Assembly (NCBI GenBank): GCA_008727115.1
Contig: CP044131.1
Location: 1,612,001 to 1,676,000, forward strand
Direction: 5' to 3'
Origin: Comamonas testosteroni
Lineage (GTDB): Bacteria; Pseudomonadota; Gammaproteobacteria; Burkholderiales; Burkholderiaceae_C
Length of the DNA stretch: 64,000 nucleotides
A model generated the notes under the pieces. That model had not been told where the DNA came from. It saw only the letters and a list, made by a program, of their open reading frames with translations, and did not search any database. Position 1 is the first letter of the stretch, and every line of letters begins with the position of its first letter. The position numbers and the translations under genes were made by a program. Positions 16,535 through 25,390 of this stretch are shown here, one piece after another.

Positions 16535-17449
16535 TTATGGAGTGTCTGGCAGGGGCGCAAAGCCCGGCTCGCTGCGCACGCGCAGAAAGCGGGCAAAGCG
16601 TGGCAGTCCACTTTTTTCATGCAGGCCTTGATAGCGATAGGTGACCCAGCTGCCCAGCGGCGGCGGATTCTGGCGTTGCTCGGCGTTCAGCCCCGAGCCC
16701 AGTGCAAACCGTTTGCCGGCCGGAGTCTGCACCAGCAAAGCGCCGGTCATTCCCTGCCATTGGCCGCGCCCGGGTTTGTAGCCAATGACCTGGGCTTCGG
16801 CGTCGTCAAAGGGCTTGAGCTTGAGCAGATCATCGCTGCGGCCCGAGCGGTAGGGCGCGCTGGCTTTGTGCAGCATCAGGCCTTCTCCGCCGCTTTTCAC
16901 GACGTGAGCCAGCCACTGCTGCAGCTCGGATTCGCTGGAGAGCTTGCGCTGCTCCACGGCTTGTACCCAGGGCTGTGCAATAACGCTGACGGTGCGTTGC
17001 AAGAGCGGCAGACGCTGATCGAAGCTGCCCGGCGCGGCGGGCAGGTCGAACACCATGAACTGCATTTGGCGCCAGGCGTCGTCGTTCGCCACCACTTGGG
17101 CCGTGGTGGACTGGGCATGGGCAAACCGGCCGCGCCCGGCCCATAGCTCGCCGTCCATGGGGGTTGCAGGCCAGCCGGCAATGAACCAGGCGGGTGCTGC
17201 AACCACTTGCCCACCACGGCTGATGAGCTGGCGACCATTCCAGTAGCCGCGCACGCCGTCCAGCTTCTCGCTGACCCAATAGTCCTGCAGCGGCAGGCCG
17301 CTGCGCCAGACCTGGGCCAGCATCAGCGCCGGTGGCTGGGCTGGACTGGGTAGGGTGGTCTGGGCCTGGGCTGCAACAGACAGGCCGAGCAAGATGCAGA
17401 TCAGCCAGCGAACGCATGCACGCAGAAACCATGGTTGAGATCGAGGCAT
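16535..17449 (-). CDS. ATP-dependent DNA ligase, LigE-like, with signal peptide
   Basis: 304 residues. A hydrophobic leader (WLICILLGLSVAAQAQ, about residues 15-30) predicts export. Motif I of ATP-dependent ligases is EKLDGVRG with nucleotide-accepting Lys62; MDGELW, FMVFDLP, SGGEGLMLH and LLKLKPFDDAEAQVIGY are the following nucleotidyltransferase motifs, and the C-terminal OB domain is present. Small periplasmic LigE ligases seal nicked duplex DNA outside the cytoplasm and have been linked to DNA uptake or biofilm DNA. It is a single gene here with no competence gene nearby. Confidence 0.88.
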   Translation of the reverse strand: MPRSQPWFLRACVRWLICILLGLSVAAQAQTTLPSPAQPPALMLAQVWRSGLPLQDYWVSEKLDGVRGYWNGRQLISRGGQVVAAPAWFIAGWPATPMDGELWAGRGRFAHAQSTTAQVVANDDAWRQMQFMVFDLPAAPGSFDQRLPLLQRTVSVIAQPWVQAVEQRKLSSESELQQWLAHVVKSGGEGLMLHKASAPYRSGRSDDLLKLKPFDDAEAQVIGYKPGRGQWQGMTGALLVQTPAGKRFALGSGLNAEQRQNPPPLGSWVTYRYQGLHEKSGLPRFARFLRVRSEPGFAPLPDTP

Positions 17450-17532
17450 GGCAGTCTCCTGCTCAAGAGCTGGTCCATGCTAGAGCCTGGCTCTGAGATT
17501 GTCGATGCGCTGGCATGGGGCTTATAAAAACA

Positions 17533-17574
17533 GGAGCTGACAGCGCTTTATCTGTAAGGGTTCCAGGTATTTTT
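17533..17574 (+). repeat. 42-bp dispersed repeat copy
   Basis: Reads GGAGCTGACAGCGCTTTATC, then GGGTTCCAGGTATTTTT. It lies in the 194-nt gap between the ligase gene and sodC, just ahead of the sodC terminator. Confidence 0.7.
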
Positions 17575-17580
17575 TGGCAT

Positions 17581-17611
17581 AAAAAAGCCGCTGCATGAAG
17601 GCAGCGGCTTT
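17581..17611 (-). terminator. sodC terminator
   Basis: Eleven-bp stem AAAGCCGCTGC / GCAGCGGCTTT, loop ATGAAG, with a six-T run on the minus strand. Confidence 0.88.
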
Positions 17612-17643
17612 GTCGCAGCAGGAGAGTGCTGCGCTGATGGCTC

Positions 17644-18165
17644 TTAGTTGCGCTCGATCACGGCGCAGGCAATGCGTGCACCGGCATTGCCCGTGGGCTG
17701 GGTGGTGTAGTCATCGGGCTGCGCGTGGACGATGACGGCTCGGCCAATGACATTGCCGGGGCCGGTCAGCAGCGTGATGTCAGGTGACTGCACGTTGACT
17801 GTGGCTACGCCGTTGGAGTCGGCCTTCAGGCTGGGCAGGTCGCCCATGTGGTGCTGGGTGGAGTCATATTTGCCGTGTGGATTTCCCAGAGGGTTGAAGT
17901 GGCCGGCGGCTGCGTTGCCGTTGTCGCCGCAGTCGCCCTTGTCATGGATGTGAAAGCCATGCTCGGAATTGGGCTTGAGGCCGTGAATCACGGCATTGAC
18001 GACGACCTGCTGGCCGTTTTTCTGGGTGAATTTCACATCGCCGCTGACCTGGCTGCCGGAAGTGGCCTGCAGCTTGGCAATCGCCTGTGCGGGATGGGGT
18101 TCGGGAGTGCTGCAGGCGGTCAGTGCAGCGGCGGAGGCGGTCAGGATGAGAAAACGCAATGGCAT
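17644..18165 (-). CDS. sodC: Cu,Zn superoxide dismutase lipoprotein SodC
   Basis: 173 residues from ATG 18165 (AGAGGAG five bases upstream; a longer frame to 18297 has no ribosome site). The signal peptide ends in a lipobox LTAC with Cys18, so the enzyme should be anchored in a membrane facing the periplasm. HGFHIHDKGDCGDN supplies two Cu ligands and the disulfide Cys; AAGHFNPLGNPHG the bridging and Zn His residues; HHMGDLPSL further ligands; GRAVIVHAQPDDY another Cu His; GNAGARIACAVI the closing Cys. It dismutates superoxide in the periplasm. It sits downstream of fabI behind a terminator. Confidence 0.93.
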   Translation of the reverse strand: MPLRFLILTASAAALTACSTPEPHPAQAIAKLQATSGSQVSGDVKFTQKNGQQVVVNAVIHGLKPNSEHGFHIHDKGDCGDNGNAAAGHFNPLGNPHGKYDSTQHHMGDLPSLKADSNGVATVNVQSPDITLLTGPGNVIGRAVIVHAQPDDYTTQPTGNAGARIACAVIERN

Positions 18166-18275
18166 GAGAGCTCCTCTTGAATGTTCGTTGGGACGGTCGA
18201 GAGATACCTGTGAACCATAGCGGCAGTGCTTTGCATGGCTTGTAGGGCAAGAGCGAAGATCTGCAACCAGAGTTG

Positions 18276-18317
18276 AAAAACAAAGCCCCGCAGGCAATGT
18301 ATGCCTGCGGGGCTTTG
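18276..18317 (-). terminator. fabI terminator
   Basis: Very strong 16-bp perfect stem (CAAAGCCCCGCAGGCA paired with its complement at 18302-18317, five-base loop), followed on the minus strand by a T-run at 18276-18280. Confidence 0.92.
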
Positions 18318-18339
18318 TGCGTGGTCTGTTGCGAGAGGC

Positions 18340-19140
18340 TTAGACCTGATCGGCAGACAGGCCCGCGGTCTGGCTGAAGCCGCCATCCACATAGGTGATC
18401 TCGGCGGTCACGCCGGACGCCAGGTCAGACAGCAGGAAGGCGGCCACATTGCCCACATCCTCAATCGTCACGTTGCGGCGCAGAGGGGCAGCATCGGCCA
18501 CGCGGCCCAGCAGCTTGCCAAAGTCCTTGATGCCGGAAGCAGCCAGGGTCTTGATGGGGCCGGCGGAGATGCCGTTGGCGCGGATGGCGCGGCCATCTTC
18601 GGTGCGGCCCACGGCTTCAGCCAGGTAGCGCACGGAAGCTTCCAGCGATGCCTTGGCCAGGCCCATGGTGTTGTAGTTGGGGATGGAGCGCAGCGCGCCC
18701 AGGTAGGACAGCGTCAGCAGCGAAGACTTGTCGTTCAGGTAAGGCAGAGCCGCCTTGGCCATGGCCGGGAAGCTGTAGGCGCTGATGTCGTGCGCGATCT
18801 TGAAGTTCTCGCGGGTCAGGCCGTCCAGGAAGTTGCCGGCAATGGCTTCGCGGGGGGCAAAACCGATGGAGTGCACAAAACCGTCGAACTTGCCCCAGAC
18901 GGTGCTCAGGTCGGCAAACAGCTTTTCGATCTGGGCGTCATCACCCACGTCGCAATCGAATACCAGCTTGGAGTCAAAGTCGGCCGCGAACTCGGTGATG
19001 CGGTCCTTGAAGCGTTCGCCCACATAGCTGAAAGCCAGCTCTGCGCCTTGTTCGTGGCAGGCCTTGGCAATGCCGTAGGCGATGGAACGGTTGGACAGAA
19101 CGCCTGTGATCAGCAGCTTTTTACCGGCGAGAAAACCCAT
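18340..19140 (-). CDS. fabI: Enoyl-[acyl-carrier-protein] reductase (NADH) FabI
   Basis: 266 residues. Reduces trans-2-enoyl-ACP, the last step of each fatty-acid elongation round. Signature [15 protein letters not shown] for NADH binding, [22 protein letters not shown], and the catalytic Tyr146, Tyr156 and Lys163 in LSYLGAL and YNTMGLAK, exactly at the E. coli numbering. The Gly-rich loop and C-terminal GGFSQTAG are intact. The start is preceded by GGAGAACAACA. Monocistronic, with its own strong terminator. Confidence 0.95.
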   Translation of the reverse strand: MGFLAGKKLLITGVLSNRSIAYGIAKACHEQGAELAFSYVGERFKDRITEFAADFDSKLVFDCDVGDDAQIEKLFADLSTVWGKFDGFVHSIGFAPREAIAGNFLDGLTRENFKIAHDISAYSFPAMAKAALPYLNDKSSLLTLSYLGALRSIPNYNTMGLAKASLEASVRYLAEAVGRTEDGRAIRANGISAGPIKTLAASGIKDFGKLLGRVADAAPLRRNVTIEDVGNVAAFLLSDLASGVTAEITYVDGGFSQTAGLSADQV

Positions 19141-19260
19141 TGTTGTTCTCCATAGAAAATTGAAAGAGAGATTGGCGCTGTCTGTGTCAGGCGCGCCATC
19201 ATTGAAAACCTGTGCCCTGGAACCGACCGGGAGTCAGTCGGGCTAGGGCAGAATTGTCGC

Positions 19261-21119
19261 ATGCGCCATTGGATGATTTGTTCAGCTCTGATTGTCGGTA
19301 GCCAAGTTGCTGCGCCCGCTCTGGCGGCGCATGCCTATGCCCTCTGGGGCGAGCCCAGATATGGGGCCGACTTCAGGCATTTCGATTATGTGAACCCGGC
19401 AGCGCCCAAGGGCGGTGAGCTGAGCTGCGCATGGTCAGCAATCTGCGCTATTCGACCTTCGACAAGTACAACCCCTTCACCATCAAGGGCTCGCCCCCCG
19501 CCTATCTGGCGGACATGATGTTTGAGACCTTGCTGAGCGTCAGTCTGGACGAGACGGCCACCGGTTATGGCTTGCTGGCCGAAGATGTGCAGGTTGCAGC
19601 TGACGGGCTTTCTGCCTCGTTCAAGTTGCGCAAGCAGGCGCGCTTTCACAACGGCAAGCCGGTGCAGGCGCAGGATGTGAAGCACAGCTACGAGACGCTG
19701 CTGAGCAAATATGTCTCCCCCGGCTACAAGACGGTGTTTGCAGAAGTTGAGGGCTGCGATGTGCTGGATGAGCGCACGGTGCGCTTTCGCTTCAAAAAGC
19801 CCAATCGCGATCTGCCGCTGACCGTGGGCGCGGCGCTGCCCATCTTCAGCCGCGACTGGGGGCTGGGTGCGGATGGCAAGCCCAAGCCTTTCGATCAGGT
19901 GGTGATGGACATGCCCATTGGCAGCGGGCCTTACAAGGTCGGCCCCGTCAAGTTTGGCAAGGACATCACCTATGTGCGCGACCCTGCCTACTGGGGCGCG
20001 AATCTGCCGGTGCGCGTGGGTTCTGCCAATTTTGATCGCGTCACCATCAAGATCTACAAGGACAACACGGCGCGGCTGGAGGCGCTCAAGGCCGGTGAGT
20101 TCGACCTCATGCGCATCAACAGCGCAGGCGACTGGGCCAGACGGCTGACGGGCAGACGCTTTGACTCGGGCGAGCTCGTCAAGGGCAGTTTCGAGAACAA
20201 GCTGCCCTCGGGCTTTCAGAGCTTTTTTCTGAACAGCCGTCGCCCGCAGCTGCAGGATGTGCGCGTGCGCGAGGCATTGGGGCTGGCCTATGACTTCGAG
20301 TGGATGAGCCGCCAGATGTTCTATGGTGCCTACCAGCGCGTGCATGGCTTGTTTGGCAACACGGCTTGTGAAACCCATGGCAGCCCCACGGATGCCGAAC
20401 TGGCCTTGCTCAAGCCGTTTGAGGCAGAGTTGCCTCCCGGAACGCTGGGCCCCATCAGCCAGCCTCCGCGCACCGATGTGGGTGATGGCCTGCGCGGCAA
20501 TCTGCGCAAGGCCCAGAAACTGCTGGCCGATGCGGGCTGGAATGTCAAAGACGGCGCGCTGCGCAACGCGGCGGGCGAGCCCATGGTGATCGAATATCTG
20601 GACAGCGGTGATGGCGCGATCAAGCTGGTCAGCAGTTGGATGCGCAACCTGGAAAAGCTGGGTATCACGCTCAAGGTGCGCAGTGTGGATTACGCGCTGT
20701 ATCAGCAGCGCATGGATAAATACGACTTCGATATCGTCACGCTCAATGTGCCCGGCACGCACAACCCCGGCCAGGAGTACGCTGAGCTGTTTGGCACGGC
20801 CGCTGCCGATCAGGAAGGCGGTTCCAACTATGTGGGTCTCAAAAGCCGTGCTGTGGACTCCATCATCAGCCAGATGGCTGCCGCCCAATCCGAGCAGCAG
20901 ATGCTGCCCGCCTGCCATGCACTGGAGCGCATCATCGTGCAGGGCCACTATCTGATTCCGCAGTACTACTCGGGCACGCACCGCATGGTCTATGACAGCT
21001 GGCGACTGGCGCTGCCCGGGCAGATACCAGCCTATTCGCCGGGAGAGCTGTGGGCTGTCTATACCTGGTCAGCTAAACAGCCGGCGCAGACCACGCCTTC
21101 TCCCAAACCGCAGCCCTGA
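19261..21119 (+). pseudogene. YejA-like peptide-binding protein gene with a -1 frameshift near codon 55
   Basis: The first frame (from 19261) gives a signal peptide (MICSALIVGSQVAAPALAA) and the mature start AYALWGEPRYGADFRHFDYVNPAAPKGGEL. At about 19423 it breaks, and the family sequence continues in another frame from 19431 as MVSNLRYSTFDKYNPFTIKG to the end at 21119. Restoring one base just after CTG (19420-19422) would give GGELKLRMVSNLRYS, as expected for this family, so one base appears to be missing. The remaining 560 residues are complete: extracellular solute-binding protein family 5, periplasmic receptor of an oligopeptide/microcin-C type importer. It is either a genuine recent pseudogene or a sequencing error; the intact downstream transporter genes favour error or very recent loss. 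Confidence 0.85.
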
Positions 21120-21131
21120 TCTGAAGCCGCC

Positions 21132-22160
21132 ATGTTTGCCTATATTCTCAAACGCATTCTGCTGATGATTCCCACGCTGCTGGGCGTGCTGCTGCTGACC
21201 TTTGTCGTCATCCAGTTTGTGCCCGGCGGCCCGGTGGAGCAGTATCTGGCCGAAGCCAAGGCCGGGGCGGGCAGTGGTGCAGAAGGTGCATCCATGAGCT
21301 ATCGCGGCGGGCAGGGGGTGGATCCCAAACGGCTGGAAGAAATCAAGGCGCTGTATGGCTTTGACAAGCCGCCCGTAGAACGTTTTGTGCAGATGCTGGG
21401 CCAGTTTGCGCGCTTTGACCTGGGTACCAGCTTTTTTCAGAACAAAAGCGTCTGGGCGCTGGTCAAGGAAAAGTTGCCAGTGTCCATCAGCCTGGGCCTG
21501 TGGACTTTCTTCATCAGCTATCTGGTCGCCGTGCCGCTGGGTATTGCAAAGGCCGTGCGTGCAGGTTCGCGCTTTGATCTGGCCACCACCATCTTGATTT
21601 TGTTTGGCTATGCGATTCCCGGCTTTGTGCTGGGCGTGGCGCTGTTGGTGATTTTTGGCGGCCAGCTGCAATGGTTTCCGCTGCGCGGGCTGACATCATC
21701 AAACTTTGATGAACTCAGTACCTTGGGCAAGGTGGCCGATTACCTCTGGCATATCGCCTTGCCCGTCACGGCCATGGTGGCGGGCAGCTTTGCGGTCACC
21801 GCCATGCTGACCAAGAACTCGTTTCTGGAAGAAATCCGCAAGCAATATGTGCTGACGGCACGTGCCAAAGGCTTGTCGGAAAAGCAGGTGCTCTACAAGC
21901 ATGTGTTTCGCAATGCGTTGATTCCCATCGTGACGGGCTTTCCCTCGGCCTTCATTGGCGCATTCTTCGCCGGGGCGCTGCTGATCGAAACCCTGTTCTC
22001 GCTCGACGGCCTGGGTCTGCTGAGCTACGAGAGCGTGATTCGCCGCGACTTCCCGGTGGTGCTGGGAACCTTGTATCTGTTCACGCTGATCGGGCTGTTC
22101 ACCAAGCTCATCAGCGATCTTTGCTATGTCTGGGTAGATCCTAGAGTCAAGTTTGACTGA
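21132..22160 (+). CDS. YejB-like peptide ABC transporter permease
   Basis: 342 residues. Typical binding-protein-dependent permease: an N-terminal membrane helix (YILKRILLMIPTLLGVLLLTFVVIQFVPGGPVEQ), a large periplasmic insert, then five further helices; the EAA loop that docks on the ATPase reads YVLTARAKGLSEKQVLYKHVFRNALIP. The closest pattern is YejB, an inner-membrane subunit of the importer for microcin C-type and other peptides. It starts 12 nt after the receptor gene's stop and precedes the second permease gene. Confidence 0.9.
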   Translation: MFAYILKRILLMIPTLLGVLLLTFVVIQFVPGGPVEQYLAEAKAGAGSGAEGASMSYRGGQGVDPKRLEEIKALYGFDKPPVERFVQMLGQFARFDLGTSFFQNKSVWALVKEKLPVSISLGLWTFFISYLVAVPLGIAKAVRAGSRFDLATTILILFGYAIPGFVLGVALLVIFGGQLQWFPLRGLTSSNFDELSTLGKVADYLWHIALPVTAMVAGSFAVTAMLTKNSFLEEIRKQYVLTARAKGLSEKQVLYKHVFRNALIPIVTGFPSAFIGAFFAGALLIETLFSLDGLGLLSYESVIRRDFPVVLGTLYLFTLIGLFTKLISDLCYVWVDPRVKFD

Positions 22161-22169
22161 TTACATGCC

Positions 22170-22211
22170 AAAACAGACTCAAACCATTATGGGCAAAGCG
22201 CAGTCAGCTAT
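22170..22211 (-). repeat. 42-bp dispersed repeat copy between the two permease genes
   Basis: On the minus strand it reads ATAGCTGACTGCGCTTTGCC, then GGTTTGAGTCTGTTTT. It matches the other copies without gaps. It lies inside the longest open frame of the second permease gene but just upstream of that gene's best-supported start (GTG 22231). Confidence 0.7.
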
Positions 22212-22230
22212 GAATGCAGGAGTAATTGCT

Positions 22231-23316
22231 GTGACCGAGGAGTCGACCCAGTCGATTTCCAAGTCTATTTCCCAGTCGCCCGGGCGCCGTGCCTGGCGGC
22301 GTTTCAAGTCCAATCGGCTGGGCTTTATCAGCTTGATGGTCTTCAGTGTGCTGGTCGTGCTGAGCCTGTTTGCCGAAGTGCTCTCCAACGACAAGCCGCT
22401 GATCGTGCGCTACGAGGGGCAGACCTATCTGCCGCTGCTGCATGACTATCCAGAGACCACCTTTGGCGGCGACTTTCACACCACTACCGATTACCTGGAC
22501 CCCTTCATCCAGCAAAAGCTGCAGGCGGGCGACAACTGGGCCATCTTCCCCATCAACCGCTATGGCAAGGCCACGATCAACTACTTTGCCAAGCAGCCTA
22601 ATCCTTCGGCACCCTCGGCTGACAACTGGCTGGGCACGGACGATCGCGGGCGCGACCTGCTGGCGCAGCTGATCTACGGCTTTCGCGTCAGCGTTTTATT
22701 CGGGCTGGCGCTGACGGCGGTCGGTGTGCTGCTGGGGGTGCTGGCAGGGGCGGTACAGGGCTTTTTTGGCGGCCGGGCCGATCTGACCTTCCAGCGCCTG
22801 ACGGAAATCTGGGGCTCCATGCCCGAGCTGTATCTGCTCATCATCTTCAGCGCGCTGTTTGCGCCCAGTGTGTCGCTGCTGCTGGTGCTGCTGAGTCTGT
22901 TTGGCTGGATGGGGCTGGCTGACTATGTGCGTGCCGAGTTTCTGCGCAATCGTCAGCTCGACTATGTGAAGTCGGCCCAGGCGCTGGGTGCTAGCAATCG
23001 CTCCATCATCTTTCGCCACATCCTGCCCAACAGCATGACGCCGGTGATCACCTTTTTGCCATTTCGCATGAGTGGTACCATTTTGGCGCTGACCTCGCTG
23101 GACTTTCTGGGCCTGGGTGTGCCACCCGGCACGCCTAGCCTGGGCGAGCTGCTCAACCAGGGCAAGAACAATATCGATGCTTGGTGGATCTCGCTGTCCA
23201 CCTTTGGTGTGTTGGTCATCACACTGCTGCTGCTGACCTTTATGGGCGATGCGCTGCGTGATGCTCTGGATCCGCGCAAGCAGGCGGCCACCTCTGCAAC
23301 GAAAGGCAAGGCATGA
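22231..23316 (+). CDS. YejE-like peptide ABC transporter permease
   Basis: 361 residues when started at GTG 22231, which has AGGAG eight bases upstream. Longer in-frame starts (TTG 22153, ATG 22165, 22189, 22210) would translate a dispersed repeat and lack a ribosome site. After a Ser-rich cytoplasmic start come SRRAWRRF-type basic residues, the first helix, a periplasmic domain typical of YejE (YLPLLHDYPETTFGGDF, DNWLGTDDRGRDLLAQLIYGFRVS) and five helices. The ATPase-docking loop is YVKSAQALGASNRSIIFRHILPNS. It overlaps the ATPase gene by 4 nt (ATGA). Confidence 0.85.
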   Translation: MTEESTQSISKSISQSPGRRAWRRFKSNRLGFISLMVFSVLVVLSLFAEVLSNDKPLIVRYEGQTYLPLLHDYPETTFGGDFHTTTDYLDPFIQQKLQAGDNWAIFPINRYGKATINYFAKQPNPSAPSADNWLGTDDRGRDLLAQLIYGFRVSVLFGLALTAVGVLLGVLAGAVQGFFGGRADLTFQRLTEIWGSMPELYLLIIFSALFAPSVSLLLVLLSLFGWMGLADYVRAEFLRNRQLDYVKSAQALGASNRSIIFRHILPNSMTPVITFLPFRMSGTILALTSLDFLGLGVPPGTPSLGELLNQGKNNIDAWWISLSTFGVLVITLLLLTFMGDALRDALDPRKQAATSATKGKA

Positions 23317-24935
23317 GCGAGAACAAGATTCTGCTGAGCGTGCGCAATCTGGGGGTGCGCTTTGGCGAAAAGCAGGTGGTACAGGGTGTGAGCTTTGAGG
23401 TGGCGGCCGGTGAGAAGCTGGCGCTGGTGGGCGAGTCCGGCTCGGGCAAGTCCGTGACGGCGCTGAGCTTGCTGCGTCTGGTGGGTGATGCCCAATTGAG
23501 TGGTCAGGTCATGCTGGATGGGCGTGACCTGCTACGCCTTTCGGAGCGTGAAATGCGGTGTATTCGTGGCGACGACATCGCCATGATTTTTCAGGAGCCC
23601 ATGACGGCACTGAATCCGCTGATGGCGGTGGGCGATCAGGTGGCCGAAGTGCTGCAGCTCAAGCAGGGGCTGAGCCGTGCCCAGGCCATGAAGCAGTCGG
23701 TGGAGCTACTGGCCACTACCGGCATCCCCGAGCCCGAGCGGCGTGCCCAGAGCTTTCCGCACCAGCTCAGTGGTGGGCAGCGTCAGCGCGCCATGATTGC
23801 CATGGCGCTGGCCAGTCGCCCGCGCTTGCTGCTGGCCGATGAGCCGACCACGGCGCTGGATGTAACGCTGCGCGGACAGATTCTGGACCTGCTGGCCGAT
23901 TTGCAGCGCCAGACCGGCATGGCCGTGCTGATGATTACCCACGATCTGAATCTGGTGCGTCGCTTTGCGGATCGCGTGGCGGTGATGGAAAAAGGCCTGC
24001 TGGTAGAGCAGGGCACGGTGGCGGAGGTCATGCAAAGCCCGCAGCACCCCTACACCCGCAAGCTGCTGGCCAGCAGGCCCGTGCGCAATGTGGATGAGGT
24101 GCAGCCAGCGCGGGATGCGGCGGATGTAGTGCATACCAAGGCGCTGAGCGTGAGCTATGCCACGCCTTTGCCTGGCATTCGGGGCTGGTTTCGCAAGGGC
24201 AAGTTTGTTGCAGTGCAGGGGGCGGATATTGCTCTCCAGCGTGGATGCACATTGGGTGTCATTGGTGAATCTGGCTCTGGTAAGTCCACGTTGGCGCAGG
24301 CTGTACTGGGCTTGCTGCCGCATGAGGGAGAGCTGCGGGTGGCAGGGCAGGCGTGGCAGCAGCCGGCAATTCGCAACAGCTCGGTCAATCTGGCGTTGCG
24401 CCGCAAGATTCAGGTGGTGTTTCAGGATCCGTTTTCCTCGCTCTCGCCACGGATGACCGTGGAGGAAATCGTGGCGGAGGGGCTGGAGATTCACGCGCCC
24501 GAGCTCAGGCAGGACGAACGCCGTGAACGTGTGATCCAGATCTTGGCAGAGGTAGGCATGACCGAAGCGCAGTTCCCCGGGCTGCTGCAGCGCTATCCGC
24601 ATGAGTTCTCGGGCGGACAGCGGCAGCGTTTGGCTATCTCGCGGGCCTTGATCATGGAACCCCAAGTGCTGGTGCTGGATGAGCCGACCAGCGCACTGGA
24701 TGTGACGATTCAGCAGCAGGTGCTGACCTTGCTGCAGAGGCTGCAAAAGCAGCGTGGCCTGGCTTATCTGCTTATCACCCATGACATGGATGTGATTCGC
24801 GCCATGGCGCACGAGGTGCTGGTGATGAAGGATGGCCAGGTGGTGGAGCAAGGGGGAGTGCAATCAGTGCTGTCTGCCCCTCGGCAGGCCTATACACGAC
24901 GTCTGGTGGAGGCTGCCGGTGCTGGAGCGATGTAG
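23313..24935 (+). CDS. YejF-like dual ATP-binding protein of the peptide importer
   Basis: 540 residues containing two ABC ATPase domains in tandem. Domain 1: Walker A GESGSGKS, signature LSGGQRQR, Walker B LLLADEPTTALD. Domain 2: [28 protein letters not shown]. This fused architecture is typical of YejF/GsiA-type subunits, which drive peptide uptake from the cytoplasmic face. The start overlaps the permease gene (ATGA), so translation is coupled. It closes the yejABEF-like operon. Confidence 0.92.
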   Translation: MSENKILLSVRNLGVRFGEKQVVQGVSFEVAAGEKLALVGESGSGKSVTALSLLRLVGDAQLSGQVMLDGRDLLRLSEREMRCIRGDDIAMIFQEPMTALNPLMAVGDQVAEVLQLKQGLSRAQAMKQSVELLATTGIPEPERRAQSFPHQLSGGQRQRAMIAMALASRPRLLLADEPTTALDVTLRGQILDLLADLQRQTGMAVLMITHDLNLVRRFADRVAVMEKGLLVEQGTVAEVMQSPQHPYTRKLLASRPVRNVDEVQPARDAADVVHTKALSVSYATPLPGIRGWFRKGKFVAVQGADIALQRGCTLGVIGESGSGKSTLAQAVLGLLPHEGELRVAGQAWQQPAIRNSSVNLALRRKIQVVFQDPFSSLSPRMTVEEIVAEGLEIHAPELRQDERRERVIQILAEVGMTEAQFPGLLQRYPHEFSGGQRQRLAISRALIMEPQVLVLDEPTSALDVTIQQQVLTLLQRLQKQRGLAYLLITHDMDVIRAMAHEVLVMKDGQVVEQGGVQSVLSAPRQAYTRRLVEAAGAGAM

Positions 24936-24943
24936 ATCATTGC

Positions 24944-24985
24944 GTCATTGATAGCGCTCCGTGCTTTTCTGGTGTTGGCTGAAGG
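24944..24985 (+). repeat. Possible degenerate copy of the 42-bp repeat
   Basis: Only the central ATAGCGCTCC and the overall length agree with the family; the TTTGAGG part is lost. It sits directly after the peptide-importer operon. Confidence 0.3.
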
Positions 24986-25141
24986 CGGAAAAAGCGGCAA
25001 ACCTGTGTGCGCAGGCTCTACGCTTGGGTGATAAAGACCTGAAAACACTGAATCCGCACTCGAAAGTTTGTATTTATTTGGCGCGAATTCTCTGGCTGTG
25101 GCCTAATTGACCCTTTTCAACCTCCCAATTGAGAATTCGAC

Positions 25142-25303
25142 ATGGGCAATAAGATCGTTACCGAAGCAGACCGCAAGGCCACTCCCCGTCCCCAGGCACC
25201 CAATGGCGTGACCCTGCCCACTCACGGCCGTGGCCAGCGCGTGAGCCTGGAGCGTGGTTCCCACACTCGCAGCAAGAAGAAGCCCGGCAAGCGCCACGGC
25301 TAA
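25142..25303 (+). CDS. 53-residue basic microprotein of unknown function
   Basis: An ATG-to-TAA frame of 53 codons in an otherwise empty 450-nt stretch. The product begins MGNKIVTEADRKATPRPQ and ends SKKKPGKRHG; it is rich in Lys, Arg, Gly and Pro and has no hydrophobic segment. That composition suggests binding to nucleic acid or ribosome, but this is inference. Codon use resembles highly expressed neighbours (CGC, CTG, GGC, AAG). A strong terminator follows 37 nt later. No convincing Shine-Dalgarno precedes the ATG; instead one arm of an inverted repeat ends two bases before it. Confidence 0.65.
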   Translation: MGNKIVTEADRKATPRPQAPNGVTLPTHGRGQRVSLERGSHTRSKKKPGKRHG

Positions 25304-25339
25304 ATTCTTGAGAGGCTGTGCTTTTGCGTGGCCCTGGCA

Positions 25340-25374
25340 AAAAAGCCCTCGTCACTACGGTGCGAGGGCTTTTT
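25340..25374. terminator. Bidirectional terminator between microprotein and cbpM
   Basis: Twelve-bp stem AAAAAGCCCTCG / CGAGGGCTTTTT with an 11-base loop and T-runs on both strands. Confidence 0.9.
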
Positions 25375-25390
25375 GCTTTTGTGAAATGGC

